Assembly: GCA_030737875.1 (NCBI GenBank)
Contig: CM060910.1
Span: forward strand, 613,999,303-614,063,302
Direction: 5' to 3'
Origin: Allium sativum
Lineage: Eukaryota > Streptophyta > Magnoliopsida > Asparagales > Amaryllidaceae
DNA length: 64,000 nucleotides
This document shows, piece by piece, positions 12,080-22,204 of this stretch. A program made the position numbers and the translations under genes. Every line of letters starts with the position of its first letter. Positions within the stretch are counted from its first letter, which is position 1. The notes beneath the pieces are model-generated. The model searched no databases. It was given only the letters and a program-made list of their open reading frames with translations, and was not told the origin of the DNA.

Positions 12080-13960
12080 TAATCCATTCTTTTTATCACA
12101 TCTAAAATGACGATAAAAATATCACTTTTATTTCTACTTTTTTTATCGCATTTAAAATGACGATAAAAATATCACTTTTATTTCTATTATTTTTATTGTC
12201 CCTAGAATGACAATAAAAATTATGTCTTTTTATTCTATTCTTTTTATTGTCTCTATTCTAACAATAAAAAATTTATATTAAATTCTATCCTTTGATTACA
12301 TCTACAATGACATTAAAATGTAACTTCAAAATTTAATCTTTTTATTGTCTCTATTTTGACAAATAAATCATAACATTAAATTCTACCTTTTTGATTACAT
12401 CTAAAAGGTAAATTTAAAATGCCTCTTTTAATCTAATCTTTTTATTTACACCTAGAATGTAAATAAAAATGTAACTTTGATTCTGTTCTTTGTTTACATC
12501 TAAATTTAAAATAAAGATGTTACTTTAAATTTATTTTTTATTTACATCTAAAATGTAAATAAAGATGTCGCTTTATTTCTTCTTATTTTCACCAAAAATG
12601 TAACTTATTTATTTACATCAAAAATGTAACTTCAAATGTCACTTTTTAAATCCATGTGTTTATTTACAACTAACATGTAAATACAAGGTTCACTTTGATT
12701 TCTATGTTTTTATTTACATCTAAAATGTAAATAAAAATGTGCCTTTTCTAATTCATGATCCTATTTACATCTAAAATGTAAATAAACATATAACCTTTCA
12801 TCCTATGTTTTTATTTACTTTTGCAATGTAAATAAAATGTACTTTTTAATACTATGTTTCTATTGACATCTAATATGCAAATAAAAATGTACTTTCTAAT
12901 TCATGTTTTTATTCACATAAAAAATGCAAGTAAAAATTTCACTTTTTTAACCATGGTTTTATTTACATCTAAAATGTAAATATAAATTTACCTATTTATT
13001 TCATGGTTCTACTTTCATCTAAAATGTAAATATGAATTTCACTTTTTATTTCTATGTTTTTATTTACATCTAAAATGTAAACAAAAATGCACTTTTCATA
13101 TTCATGTTTTTATTTACAAATAAAATGTAAATAAAAATACACTTTTTAATTCAAGTTTTTATTCACATCTAAAATGTGAATAAAAATGTACTTTTTATTT
13201 TCATTTTTTATTTATATCTAAAATAAAAAAATATCCTTATTCAATTCATGTTTTTATTTATGTCTAAAATATAAATATAAATGTCAACTTTTTATAATCA
13301 TGTTTATATTTACAACTAAATTGCAAATAAAATTGTACTTTATATCTTCATGTATTTATTTGCAACTAATTTGAATATAAAAATGTACTTCATATATTCA
13401 TGTTTTTATTTGCAACTAATTTGCAAATAAAAATGTACTTCATTTTCTATGGTTTTTATTTGCATATAAAAAGGCAAATAAAAATATACTCTTTTAGTTC
13501 AAGTCTTTTATTTACATATAAAATGTAAATAAGATATACTTCTTTATTCATGCCTTTTATTTACATGTAAAATGTAAATAAGATAAACTTTTTTTTCTAA
13601 TACATGTTTTGATTTGCATGAGAAATGTAAATAAAATATTCTTTTCTAATGTTTCATACTACAATAAAAATGAATTTTTTTATCGTATATTCTTTTCTAA
13701 GGTTTCATATTACAATAAAAATGAAATTTTTATTATCTATTCTTTTCTGAAGTTTAATACTTCAATAAAAATGAAATTTTTATTTTAATTCTAGTATCAC
13801 ATAAAATAATATCTTATATGTAAACATTTCTTGTGAATTCTGATATCATATAAAATAACATTTTATATGTAAACATTTCTGTAAATTCTAATATCATATA
13901 AAATAATGTTTTATATGTAAACATTTCCTATCAAAAATGTTTATTTCTATACTTATTTTT
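12080..13960. repeat. Array of AT-rich hairpin units in X 3' LTR
   Basis: Dozens of imperfect units of about 45-50 bp, each of the form TTTTATTTACAT-few bases-ATGTAAATAAAA followed by a 'tgtactttttaattcatg' type spacer. Each unit is an inverted repeat. Variants with ATCGC, TTGTC, TTTGC and TTCAC arms keep self-complementarity. The same array is at 28150-29890 in the partner LTR. The units open no useful reading frame. Confidence 0.85.
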
Positions 13961-14475
13961 AATCCAATGTAACTTTTTCTAACTAAAATGATGTTTTTAT
14001 TCTAATTTGTCAATTCTAGCATGAACAGTGTTTATTTCAAGCAAAATAATTCAATCCATCAACAGATCGGCATAACAGAATTCATCAATCCACAACAAAT
14101 CATGAATAACAACAAATCAATTTTAACAGTGAATTGGCAAAGCACAATTATAATTAATAAATTTTAGTTATATATAAAAATAAGAAATTCTCACATCGAT
14201 TTGTCTGAACAGTTCAGATCTGAATTTTCTCTGAATTTTGATTTGCTCTGTTTCAGTCCTAGTTTGTTTCATGGCGTAGATCTCCTCTTCTCGATTTAAA
14301 TGCTTCTGAAATCGTTCGACTTCGTTACTATTTGAAGAAGATATGAACGTTTATATATTTATTACATTAATTAAATAATTAAATATTAATTTAAAATTCT
14401 TATTTACATTGTAAAGGGGTAAATCGCTTTCTTCCTCTTTCTGTTTTACACGCTCTAGGACTGTAACCACTGAAC

Positions 14476-14700
14476 CTAACATCTAAGTCTAGGGCTCGAA
14501 ATTACCCTCCATCCGTCGCGCCGGAACATGTTCGGATGACCCCACCTGAACGCCCATTGCGCCGCCTGCCTGCTGCCACCGTCGAGGTGAACTCGCACCA
14601 ACCAGGGTTGCGAAAACTGATCCCAACCCCGACCACATTCCATCTTGAAATCAGCCTCCACCATTACCAATAACACATCATAACCGTTGGTCTTCTACAT
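14476..14700 (-). other. GC-rich leader region of X LTR with short sense open frame
   Basis: Downstream of the minus-strand TATA box lies a GC-rich segment with an open frame in the sense of X (about 62-72 codons from its first ATG). The partner LTR at 41740-41970 has the same frame extended by ten codons; here a TAG replaces a tryptophan codon. I see no known domain. It may be an upstream open frame or simply stop-poor GC-rich leader. Confidence 0.3.
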
Positions 14701-14852
14701 CTCTCTACGCTCTTCGATATTTGTCTTATAAACGTTTGAAATTACTTGGCGGATTTGAAGAAAAATGAGGAAGAGAATTGGAAGAAACCGGTCAATCATT
14801 TGAACGAGTGGCGACTACGGTATTTAGAATTAGGGTTTCGGTATTTCTACTG

Positions 14853-14860
14853 TATTTATA
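14853..14860 (-). promoter_or_regulatory. Putative TATA box of element X LTR
   Basis: TATAAATA on the minus strand, followed by a pyrimidine-rich leader ('ggtttcttccaattctcttcctc' type) and an AAACCCTAA-like tract, as in plant core promoters. In the other LTR this exact site is where element B inserted. Confidence 0.5.
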
Positions 14861-15580
14861 AACGTATTTTCCTATTTATTTAATCAATTAATTTCTTTAA
14901 CTTGGAAAATAATGGTTCATTGCTATCAACTCCAAATCGAACCCAACGTGTAACGACCCGTATTCTACACATCATAGGATTGTACAATATTTATTTCTTT
15001 TCCATGTGAAGTCGTATGGTCATGTAACTTTGGGAAACATCTATTAGAGTCATTTCCCATGTTCATGATTTTTGTCGATTTTTAAAAGACCATTTTGCCC
15101 TTAGTTGGTACTGTTTTGGCCATAACTTTTGATTGGAAAGGAATTTCGACCTGAAACCACTTCCATTGGAATCGTTTGATGGTTTACCTTTTCGTAGAGT
15201 GGTCATAATAGCCAAACGGACTTACCGTTTGGGAGATATGGCTGAAATAAGGTTTGGAGGGTGAAAAACTGCTTAACCGGGCCAAATCGGGTGATTAGTG
15301 AGTAGGCCCATAACCCATTTCGGGATTAGGGTTATGGGGAGGCTGAAATGAGATAGGGGATCATTTCATTTCAGTTTTCTAGCCTCCACTTATCACCAAG
15401 GAACCCTAAAAATGGCCTCCAACCTCTAAATCACCTCCAAATCACCTTTTGGTCAAGGATTTGGCTTAGCAATCCCTAATCAAGGAAGATCTACACCAAA
15501 GCAACATTGGAGCTGCTGTTTAGCATTGGGATTCGCATCAAATCAGAGATTTGCTTCAGATCTTAGTTTATTTTGTGGCT

Positions 15581-15590
15581 AAGGTGAGTG
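15581..15590 (+). other. Candidate splice donor in A 5' LTR
   Basis: AAG|GTGAGTG matches the plant donor consensus. Upstream is leader-like sequence ('ccaaggaaccctaaaaatgg'); downstream the DNA turns T-rich. The site is intact in the 3' LTR (GT at 22997). It could be used only if transcription starts before 15583. Confidence 0.4.
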
Positions 15591-15914
15591 ATTTGCATAG
15601 TTTTGCACTAATTATGGCTAATTAGGGGTGATTAGTGTTAATTAGCGAATTTAAACTTGATAAAATTCTGGAAAATGTTTATAAAATTCGGAATGATGTT
15701 TTAGACCTCTGATATGAATTTGGGTTAATTTGGTTAAGTTTTGCTAATCCTATCATTAGTTTCACCTAAATATGCTTAAGGGGAAATATGGGATTTTGGG
15801 TATGTTTGATCCATTTCTACCTATCATATTGATGTTTTGATGTTTGTGGTTGATTATGCATGTTGCTATGACTGTATGAAATGCTTTGTGACTGCTTAGA
15901 ATAGTTGGAATGGT

Positions 15915-16410
15915 CGAAAACGCCGTCGAGAGGCGTAAACAACTCGCTTGACAAGGTGCAGGGATTCGGATCGGATAGGGGGATTGAGGGTCGATCGGAT
16001 CGCCCTATGGGATCGTGGGACATCACCACGAGCCGAGTCGTCTCCTCCGAACCGAACCATCTGCGCAAGGCCCACGAGCACCAACCGCGAATTGCTACCC
16101 GATCCGATCCACTTATGCTTCGCGTCACGATCCGACTAAAGGAAAGCAGCATCCACGAACCGATGCACTACGAGACGCCGATTCGAACCAGTGGGAGCCA
16201 CGAGCTGGAGGGGTGCGATCCGACCCGTGTGGGGTATTCCGACCCGAATCGAGGAGAGGAGCACGATCCGAAGCCGAGAGAAAGAGGACCGCGATACGAT
16301 CCGAACCGTGGCAATCTGGAGACCCGACCCGATCCGCCAGGGGTGATGGCGATGCGACCCGATCCAGTGAAGAAGGAGCATTCTGATCCGAACCGAACCG
16401 ATGAAGACTG
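15915..16410 (+). other. GC-rich, stop-poor island in A 5' LTR
   Basis: Rich in GATCCGAACC-like repeats, which gives a 168-codon plus-strand frame (15905-16411, with repeated Asp-Pro-Asn-Arg) and also long minus-strand frames. The same frames occur in the 3' LTR (23318-23824). Openness in several frames on both strands, with no recognisable domain, suggests composition and not a protein. Confidence 0.6.
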
Positions 16411-16574
16411 ATAACCCGAGATGCAAAGGTAGTCCAAATGAAGGGTATTGACTCAGGATCCAGATAGGAACCAATGAGTGGACTTCATGAGTTGGACTTT
16501 GTTGCGGGACGTGTGCTAAGGAGTTGTCGACGTTCATAACTTCGATTCACCACTGGAAATGGATGATGGGCTAC

Positions 16575-16885
16575 TTATCAGTGCAGTAGGGTCATTATGA
16601 CCTGAGGGGCAAAGTGATGGTAGCAAGACTACGTTATCAGTGCAGTAGGGTCATTATGACCTAGGGGCAAGGTGATGCGTAGTAAGACTATGAGCCAGTG
16701 CAGTGGGGTCATTGCGACTCCATGGGGCAGAGTGGACATAGTAAGGATTAGTAAGGCTATGAGCCAGTGCAGTGGGGTTCTTGTGACTCCATGGGGCAAA
16801 GTGGACATAGCGAAGGATTTGTGGCTACGTTATCAGTACAGTGAAGCCATTTATGACTTCATGGGGCAGAGTGATCGTAGCAAGG
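16575..16885 (+). repeat. Five imperfect tandem repeats in A 5' LTR
   Basis: Units of about 60-69 bp begin TTATCAGTGCAGTAGGGTCA or GCCAGTGCAGTGGGGTCATT and end in 'gtagcaagactacg'-like sequence. The same five units are at 23988-24299 in the 3' LTR. Confidence 0.85.
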
Positions 16886-17058
16886 TATGTTGGGTGATCG
16901 AAGTGGTGAATATCGTATGCTTTACGCACTGAGTGAGAGATGTGAGGATGGATGCTATGTTTGATTGTTTGTCATCCCTATGACATGCACACCTCCCCCA
17001 CCTCTGTATCTTTATACTGTTTGATATGATACCTTAGAGTGTTGTACAGTATGTAGTG

Positions 17059-17094
17059 CTAACTCTTTGGTTGCAGGTCCAAGTTCAGGTATGT
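17059..17094 (+). other. Candidate splice acceptor, 12-nt exon and donor in A 5' LTR
   Basis: CTAAC (possible branch point, 17060-17064) precedes TTGGTTGCAG (ends 17076). Then come the 12 bases GTCCAAGTTCAG (17077-17088) and the donor-like CAG|GTATGTTT. The 3' LTR has the same arrangement at 24476-24508 with one base changed in the 12-mer. Confidence 0.35.
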
Positions 17095-17155
17095 TTTAGT
17101 CTACCTGTTATTGTTCACTTTAGATGCTTATCGCTCATACCAGGCTTTATGTATG

Positions 17156-17191
17156 ACCCAGAGTTTTATGCCTCCTCTTATTACTCTGGGT
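17156..17191 (+). other. Conserved LTR stem-loop SL3 in A 5' LTR
   Basis: ACCCAGAGT (17156-17164) is perfectly complementary to ACTCTGGGT (17183-17191), followed by 'gctcacacgagcag'. C has the equivalent stem at 40638-40672, followed by 'gcccctatttttgacacgggcag'. The 3' LTR copy is at 24570-24605. Confidence 0.55.
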
Positions 17192-17632
17192 GCTCACACG
17201 AGCAGACTAGAGACAAGTTAGCTGGTGATGCGCGAGTAGCTGATTCGGAGGCGGGCAGGAGGCTTCCACGTATGATATATATATACACATTCTCCCTGTG
17301 TCGTTGGTGGTCGCTACTTGGGCATTAGTAGTGTACCTCCTTTATCTTACTTTTGCTTTGAGACAGTTTGAATGTTGTAATAAGCTGTATTTTGGATTTC
17401 CGCTGCTATGATGTTTAGTTCTGATTTTCAGCTTATGCACTGTCTCTCCTGTTTTATGTCAAGTATGTTATTATTATATTTTGTTCTATGCGCTGTGAGA
17501 CATTCTACAGGTTCTTTGTATGTTCATTTCCTTCTTCCCTTTCCTTCCGACGACCCGTTCCGTGCTAACTGGACATGTGTACAGCGCACCTTTGGAGTAA
17601 ATGTCGGTTGGTGCGGGGCGGGCCGTCACACT

Positions 17633-17645
17633 TGGTATCAGAGCC
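17633..17645 (+). other. Primer-binding site of element A (tRNA-Met)
   Basis: TGGTATCAGAGCC lies two bases after the 5' LTR end. It is complementary to the 3' end of plant initiator tRNA-Met, the usual primer for this clade. It starts minus-strand DNA synthesis. Confidence 0.95.
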
Positions 17646-17807
17646 AGGTTACGTAGTTAACCTAGGGAAAGACACTAGGGAGAGATAGTACGTATATGAG
17701 AGCACGTATTTGTGATTACTTTGGTTTTCAAAAGCTATGTATATATATACTATTAGTAGTATAAGAATGAAGTCGCACTGCACTAGCACCACTACGGGGT
17801 CGTTAAT

Positions 17808-17823
17808 CGTTTCCCTTTTTCAG
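17808..17823 (+). other. Candidate splice acceptor just before A gag
   Basis: A pyrimidine tract followed by CAG (GTTTCCCTTTTTCAG) ends at 17823, eight bases upstream of the gag ATG at 17831. It is a near-ideal plant 3' splice site. Used with an LTR donor it would remove the primer site from a gag-pol messenger (inference). Confidence 0.4.
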
Positions 17824-17830
17824 ATTGACG

Positions 17831-18592
17831 ATGAGCCGAGACACGAGGGGTGCTGGTAGAGGGACCAACCAAGGGAATGCCGCCGACATGAGGGCAATGT
17901 TTACTAACCTCATGAGAGACATGCTTAGAGAAGTGCAAGGGGCAGTTCCCAATCCCGGAGTTGGTGTTGGCCCAGTAGTGCAGGCGCCTAGGGTCGATTT
18001 CGCCAAGTTGTGCAAGGATTACACTAATCTTGGTGGGAAGCCGTTCCACAGAACGGAGTCGGCCACAGATGTTCAAGATTGGATGGATAGCTGTGATCGT
18101 ATCTTTGATGACTTGGGTCTTGAGGATGCGATGAAGAGAAGGCTAGCGTCTCGTCAGCTGCAAGGGAGAGCGATGAATTGGTGGAATGCCATTAGAACAG
18201 CTACTCCAGAGGACCAGGTTACTTGGGTTCAGTTTAAGACTCGCTTTAGCGAGAAGTTCATTCCAGCTGCCCAGAAGTCAGTATTGTTCAAGAGGTTCTT
18301 GGAACTCAAGCAGAACGGAAGGGCAGTTTCTGACTATATTGCTGAGTTCGACACTTTGTCGAAGTATGGACTGTCTCTCATTGATACTCCTGAGAAGAAG
18401 AATGAGAAGTTCATTACTGGTTTGGATGGATACTTGGGGGAAAGGCTTATCAACCACATCGATGAGACTTTTGAATCGATCGTGGGGAAAGCTTTGAGAT
18501 CAGAGAGCCTTTACCCTAAGTCAAAGACTGAGGCTGGATCGGCAGAAGGGCCAAAGCCGCAAGTAGGCGGTGGAGGCAAGAATATCTCTTAG
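17831..18592 (+). pseudogene. gag: Gag capsid region of element A (ends in premature stop)
   Basis: This frame encodes the structural Gag protein that forms the cytoplasmic virus-like particle in which reverse transcription occurs. I place the start at the ATG at 17831 (Met-Ser-Arg-Asp-Thr-Arg); the frame is open a little upstream but has no earlier ATG. The capsid core is recognised by WMDSCDRIFDDL-type and 'GRAMNWWN' motifs and by 'FKTRFSEKFIP' followed by 'DYIAEFDTLSKYG', typical of plant gypsy Gag. It stops at TAG 18590-18592, just before the zinc knuckles, and the same frame continues open afterwards. TAG in place of CAG, a CHG context often methylated in plant transposons, would explain it as C-to-T decay (inference). 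Translation would give a capsid-only product of 253 residues unless the stop is read through. Confidence 0.88.
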
Positions 18593-19441
18593 AATAAGAG
18601 GAAGCAGGACCAATCTAAGGGTGGCCAGAAAAAGAGCAAGAAGGATGTTGAGTGCTTCAGCTGTGGAAAGAAGGGCCATTATGCTAAAGAATGTCGGGCC
18701 AAGCCAGCGGAAAGGAAGTGCTACAACTGTGGTCAAATGGGACATCAGAAGGATAAGTGTCTGCAACCTCTTAAGGAGAAGCAGATTGTGAAAGCATATG
18801 CTATTGATGTTGTTCCTTCTTCGTCGAATGCCCCAACTGCGGCGGAGAAAGGAAAGAATGTTGTTATTCAAGGTATGCTTTCTATTTATGATGTACCAGT
18901 TCGAGTTTTGTTTGATACTGGGGCTTCCCGTTCCTTCATATCTAGTGACCTGGTAGATAGGTTGGGACTGGAACCCGAGATAGTCGATAGACCATTGGTT
19001 GTGACGAACCCGATTGGTGGTTCGACTAGCCTTAGTATGATTTGCAGGAATTTGGTCTTATCGAGTCATGGATGTATGTTTGTATGTGATTGCTTTGTTT
19101 TGGGCTTTACTGGGTATGACATTATATTGGGAGTCGATTGGCTCCAAAGATACGGGGTGGTGGTAGACTGTGAGGGCTTTTTGGTGACAGTGAGGGCGGA
19201 TGATGGGCGGAGGGTAGTGTTTGGTAGTCTACCTAGTGATGGGGTTATGGCTAGTTTTGTAAATTCCCTCGACATCCCGCAGGATGAGTTGTCAGATGTG
19301 CCCGTGGTTGGCCAGTATCCGGACGTCTTCGAGGAGGTGACCGGGCTTCCACCACACCGAGAGATTGAGTTCCGTATTGATTTAGTGAAAGATGCCAGAC
19401 CTATAGTGATGCCACTTCGTCGTATGGCACCCAGGGAGTAG
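18593..19441 (+). pseudogene. pol: Nucleocapsid zinc knuckles and protease of element A
   Basis: It continues the gag frame after the first stop. Two CX2CX4HX4C zinc knuckles (CFSCGKKGHYAKEC and CYNCGQMGHQKDKC, about 18650-18760) bind the genomic RNA. The aspartic protease follows, with its catalytic triad Asp-Thr-Gly at 18914-18922 inside VLFDTGASRSF and a downstream 'DIILGVDWL' motif at about 19115. The region ends 'PPHREIEFRIDL...MPLRRMAPRE' leading into RT, where TAG at 19439-19441 interrupts the frame. Spacing and motifs are those of an ordinary plant chromovirus. With stops on both sides there is no way to express it except by readthrough, and no separate start is evident. Confidence 0.88.
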
Positions 19442-21025
19442 CGAGAGCTCAGGGTGCAAGTCAGCAATCTTTTGAAGAAGGGATTTATTAGAAGGAGTGT
19501 CTCCGAGTGGGGAGCACCAGTTGTGTTTGCCACTAAGGCAGATGGTTCCCTTCGTTTGTGTGTGGACTATCGCGAGTTGAATAAGGTGACGAGGAAGAAT
19601 AAGTATCCTCTACCGCGGATAGATGATTTGTTTGATCAACTGGAAGGAGCAAGAGTGTTCTCCCAGTTGGACCTCGCGACAGGATTTCATCAGCTACGAG
19701 TAGCGGATGAGAGTGTTCCGAAAACGGCATTTAGGACGTCGTCTGTATTTTATGAGTGGTTGGTCATGCCATTTGGGTTGACCAATGCACCAGCCTATTT
19801 TGTAGATCTCATGAATCGAGTATTCAGAGATCAGCTGAATAAGTTTGTTCTTGTGTTCCTGGATGATATCCTTGTTTATTCAAGGACGGAGGAGGAACAC
19901 AAGGGACACTTGAGGATAGTGATGGAGGTGTTGAGGAAATACCAATTGAAAGCGAAATTCTCTAAGTGTCATTTTTGGAGAAGGGAAGTGAGATTCTTGG
20001 GTCATGTTGTTTCAGAGAATGGTATTGCCGTGGACCCTGCGAAGGTGGCTACGGTACAGGATTGGCCTACACCCAAGAATGTAACAGATGTGAGAAGTTT
20101 CTTGGGATTAGCTGGATATTATCGTAAGTTTATCCAGGACTTCTCCAAGATAGAAGCACCGTTGACTCAGTTGACTAAGAAGAATCAGTCCTTCGTCTGG
20201 GGCGAAGTGTGTGAGGATGCCTTCAAGAGTCTAAAGGAGAAGTTGACGCGTGCGCCAGTGTTAGTCATTCCTAAAGGGAATGAAGAGATGACGGTATACA
20301 CGGATGCTTGTAGTACCGGACTGGGTGCAGTATTGATGCAAGGAGGTAGGGTTGTAGCTTATGCTAGTCGACAGCTAAAGCCGCATGAGAAGAAGTATCC
20401 TACCCATGATTTGGAATTGGCAGCGATTGTGTTTGCGCTGAAGATGTGGAGACACTATCTCTTGGGAGAAAGATTTGAGTTATTTACCGATCATAAATCG
20501 TTAAAGTATCTCTTCTCTCAGAAAGATCTGAATCTCCGTCAGCAGAGATGGTTAGAGTTTTTGGCTTCGTATGATTTTGATATCGCATATACACCTGGGA
20601 AAGGTAATGCGGTAGCCGATACCTTGAGTAGGAGACATGCCAGCTTAGGGGCAATGTTTCTTGAGTGGAAGCAACTGGAATATATCGCGGGGTTTGATTT
20701 CAGACCAAAGTGCGAATTGGATCCAGTTATGCTAGCTAGTTTGGCGATCAGACCCACTTTGATAGAGCGGATTGGTTCTAGTCAGAGGGACGATCCTAAT
20801 CTATTAGAAATCATCTCCAAGTTAGAGATGAACATCAACGGTGAGGAGATGAATGTGTATGGGCTTGATCGAGATGGATGGCTCCGGAAGAATGGAAGAC
20901 TAGTTGTGCCCAACGTGAATGGTTTGAGAGATGAAGTGCTTAGAGAATGTCATCACTCAAAACTGACTATACATCCCGGTGGTAATAAGATGTATCGAGA
21001 CATGAGACAGACTTACTACTGGTAA
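19442..21025 (+). pseudogene. pol: Reverse transcriptase, RNase H and integrase zinc finger of element A
   Basis: This is the same frame as gag. RT begins '[18 protein letters not shown]' and carries the palm motifs '[11 protein letters not shown]' and the catalytic FLDD at 19856-19867. It copies the RNA genome into DNA. RNase H follows, with TDA at about 20300-20308, '[13 protein letters not shown]' and '[10 protein letters not shown]', then '[10 protein letters not shown]', the usual end of the domain. The integrase N-terminal zinc-binding region starts with '[11 protein letters not shown]' near 20950 and is cut by TAA at 21023-21025, between the two halves of the HHCC finger. The RT and RNase H domains look complete, with their active-site residues intact. 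Confidence 0.9.
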
Positions 21026-22204
21026 GGGATGAAAAGAGACGTTGGGAAGTTTATATCCAAATGCATGAATTGCCAGCTGGTTAAAGCCGAGCAAAAGAAG
21101 CCTAGTGGGTTGTTGCAACCATTAGAAATTCCCGAATGGAAATGGGAGCAAGTCTCGATGGATTTCATCGATGGTTTACCAAGGACTAGATCAGGATATG
21201 ATAGCATTTGGGTAATTGTGGATCGATTGACTAAGAGTGCAAGATTTATACCAGTCAAATCGACCAGAACGGCAGCCAAATTGGCAGAATTGTATATGAA
21301 ATGGGTAGTGAGATTTCATGGAGTACCTAAAAGAATTGTGAGTGACCGAGACCCGTTGTTCACTAGTGGGTTTTGGAAGAGCTTACAAGAGGCTCTAGGG
21401 TCAGGATTACATCTCAGTACCGCATATCATCCTCAGACTGACGGTCAGACGGAGAGGGTGAATCGTATATTGGAAGATCTCTTGAGAGCTTGTATATTGG
21501 ATTTTGGTGGATCATGGGATGACCATTTGCATCTAGTAGAGTTTGCATATAATAATAGCTACCAATCCAATATCGGTATGGCTCCATATGAAGCTTTGTA
21601 CGGAAGACCGTGCAACTCACCATCATGTTGGATAGAGACTGGCGAGAAGTTTGTGCTTGGACCAGATGTGGTGAGAGAAACTTCCGATAAGATTAAGATC
21701 ATTCAGCAACGAATGAAAGCTGCCCAAGACAGGCAGAAGAGTTATGCTAAGAGGAGAAGAGACTTGAAATTCTCCGTTGGTGACTTGGTGTTTGTCAAGA
21801 TCTTTCCGTTGAAGAGCGTGATACGATTTGGTAGGAGAGGCAAATTAGCACCAAGATTTGTTGGGCCATTCCCTGTTCTTGAACTAATCGGGAATTTGGC
21901 ATATAGAGTTGGCTTACCAGAGAAAATGGCGGGAGTTCACAATGTATTTCATGTTTCCCAACTAAGGAAGTTCGTTCACGACCCAAATATGACTATTTCA
22001 CCTGATCAGTTAGAGGACTTCGAAGTAGAACCCGAGGCGGTTGGGAACCGCAAGCCGATTCGTATTGTGGGGCACGATACAAAACAACTTCGAAGGAAGG
22101 CGGTGAAGCTAGTCAAGGTTCAGTGGGGCGAGGACGAGAACGATTGTACTTGGGAGACAGAGGAGAGCATTAGGAAGGCATATCCAGAACTCTTTGCCTG
22201 GTAA
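21026..22204 (+). pseudogene. pol: Integrase core and chromodomain of element A
   Basis: It continues in frame after TAA 21023. The second half of the zinc finger (CMNC) is followed by the DDE catalytic core: Asp in 'SMDFIDGL' at about 21161, Asp in 'IVSDRD' at about 21344, and Glu in 'QTERVNRI' 35 residues later. A GPY/F-type module ('KLAPRFVGPFPVLE') and 'VFHVSQLRKFVHDP' follow. A chromodomain closes the protein at about 22049-22201 ('LVKVQWGEDENDCTW' and 'EESIRKAYPELF'). Integrase inserts the DNA copy. In chromoviruses the chromodomain is thought to steer integration to heterochromatin, which fits its place in a nest of other elements. The stop at 22202-22204 is the natural end. Confidence 0.9.

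Larger units (their letters stand above)
10072..14948 (-). mobile_element. X 3' LTR, outer part (up to insertion A)
   Basis: This part holds the LTR 3' terminus (TGTAACGACACG on the plus strand), stem-loop SL1 (10596-10667), the palindromic TCCGAC box (11939-11953), the AT-rich hairpin array (12080-13960), a GC-rich leader-like region (14470-14700) with a short sense open frame, and a TATAAATA box (14853-14860, minus strand). It is paired with 26197-29899 and 41012-42154 of the other LTR. The copy here retains a 30-bp stretch near 11765-11795 that is missing from the partner. Confidence 0.85.
14949..17630 (+). mobile_element. Element A 5' LTR
   Basis: TGTAACGACC to CCGTCACA, 2682 bp. It contains the inverted repeat CCAAACGG-5nt-CCGTTTGG (15212-15232), a strong splice-donor-like site at 15583/15584, a GC-rich stop-poor island (15915-16410), five imperfect tandem repeats of 60-69 bp (16575-16885), a branch-point plus acceptor-like site near 17076, stem-loop SL3 (17156-17191) and a TATA-like run at 17275-17286. 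It is followed by the primer site after a CT dinucleotide. Confidence 0.93.

Noticed and set aside
15905..16411. 168-codon open frame in A's 5' LTR as a protein-coding gene
   Set aside because: Several frames are open on both strands because the segment is GC-rich and repetitive; there is no domain, and it lies in an LTR.
17633..17645. tRNA gene at the tRNA-like motif
   Set aside because: Only the primer-binding complement of a tRNA 3' end is present; there is no cloverleaf around it in A, B, C or X.
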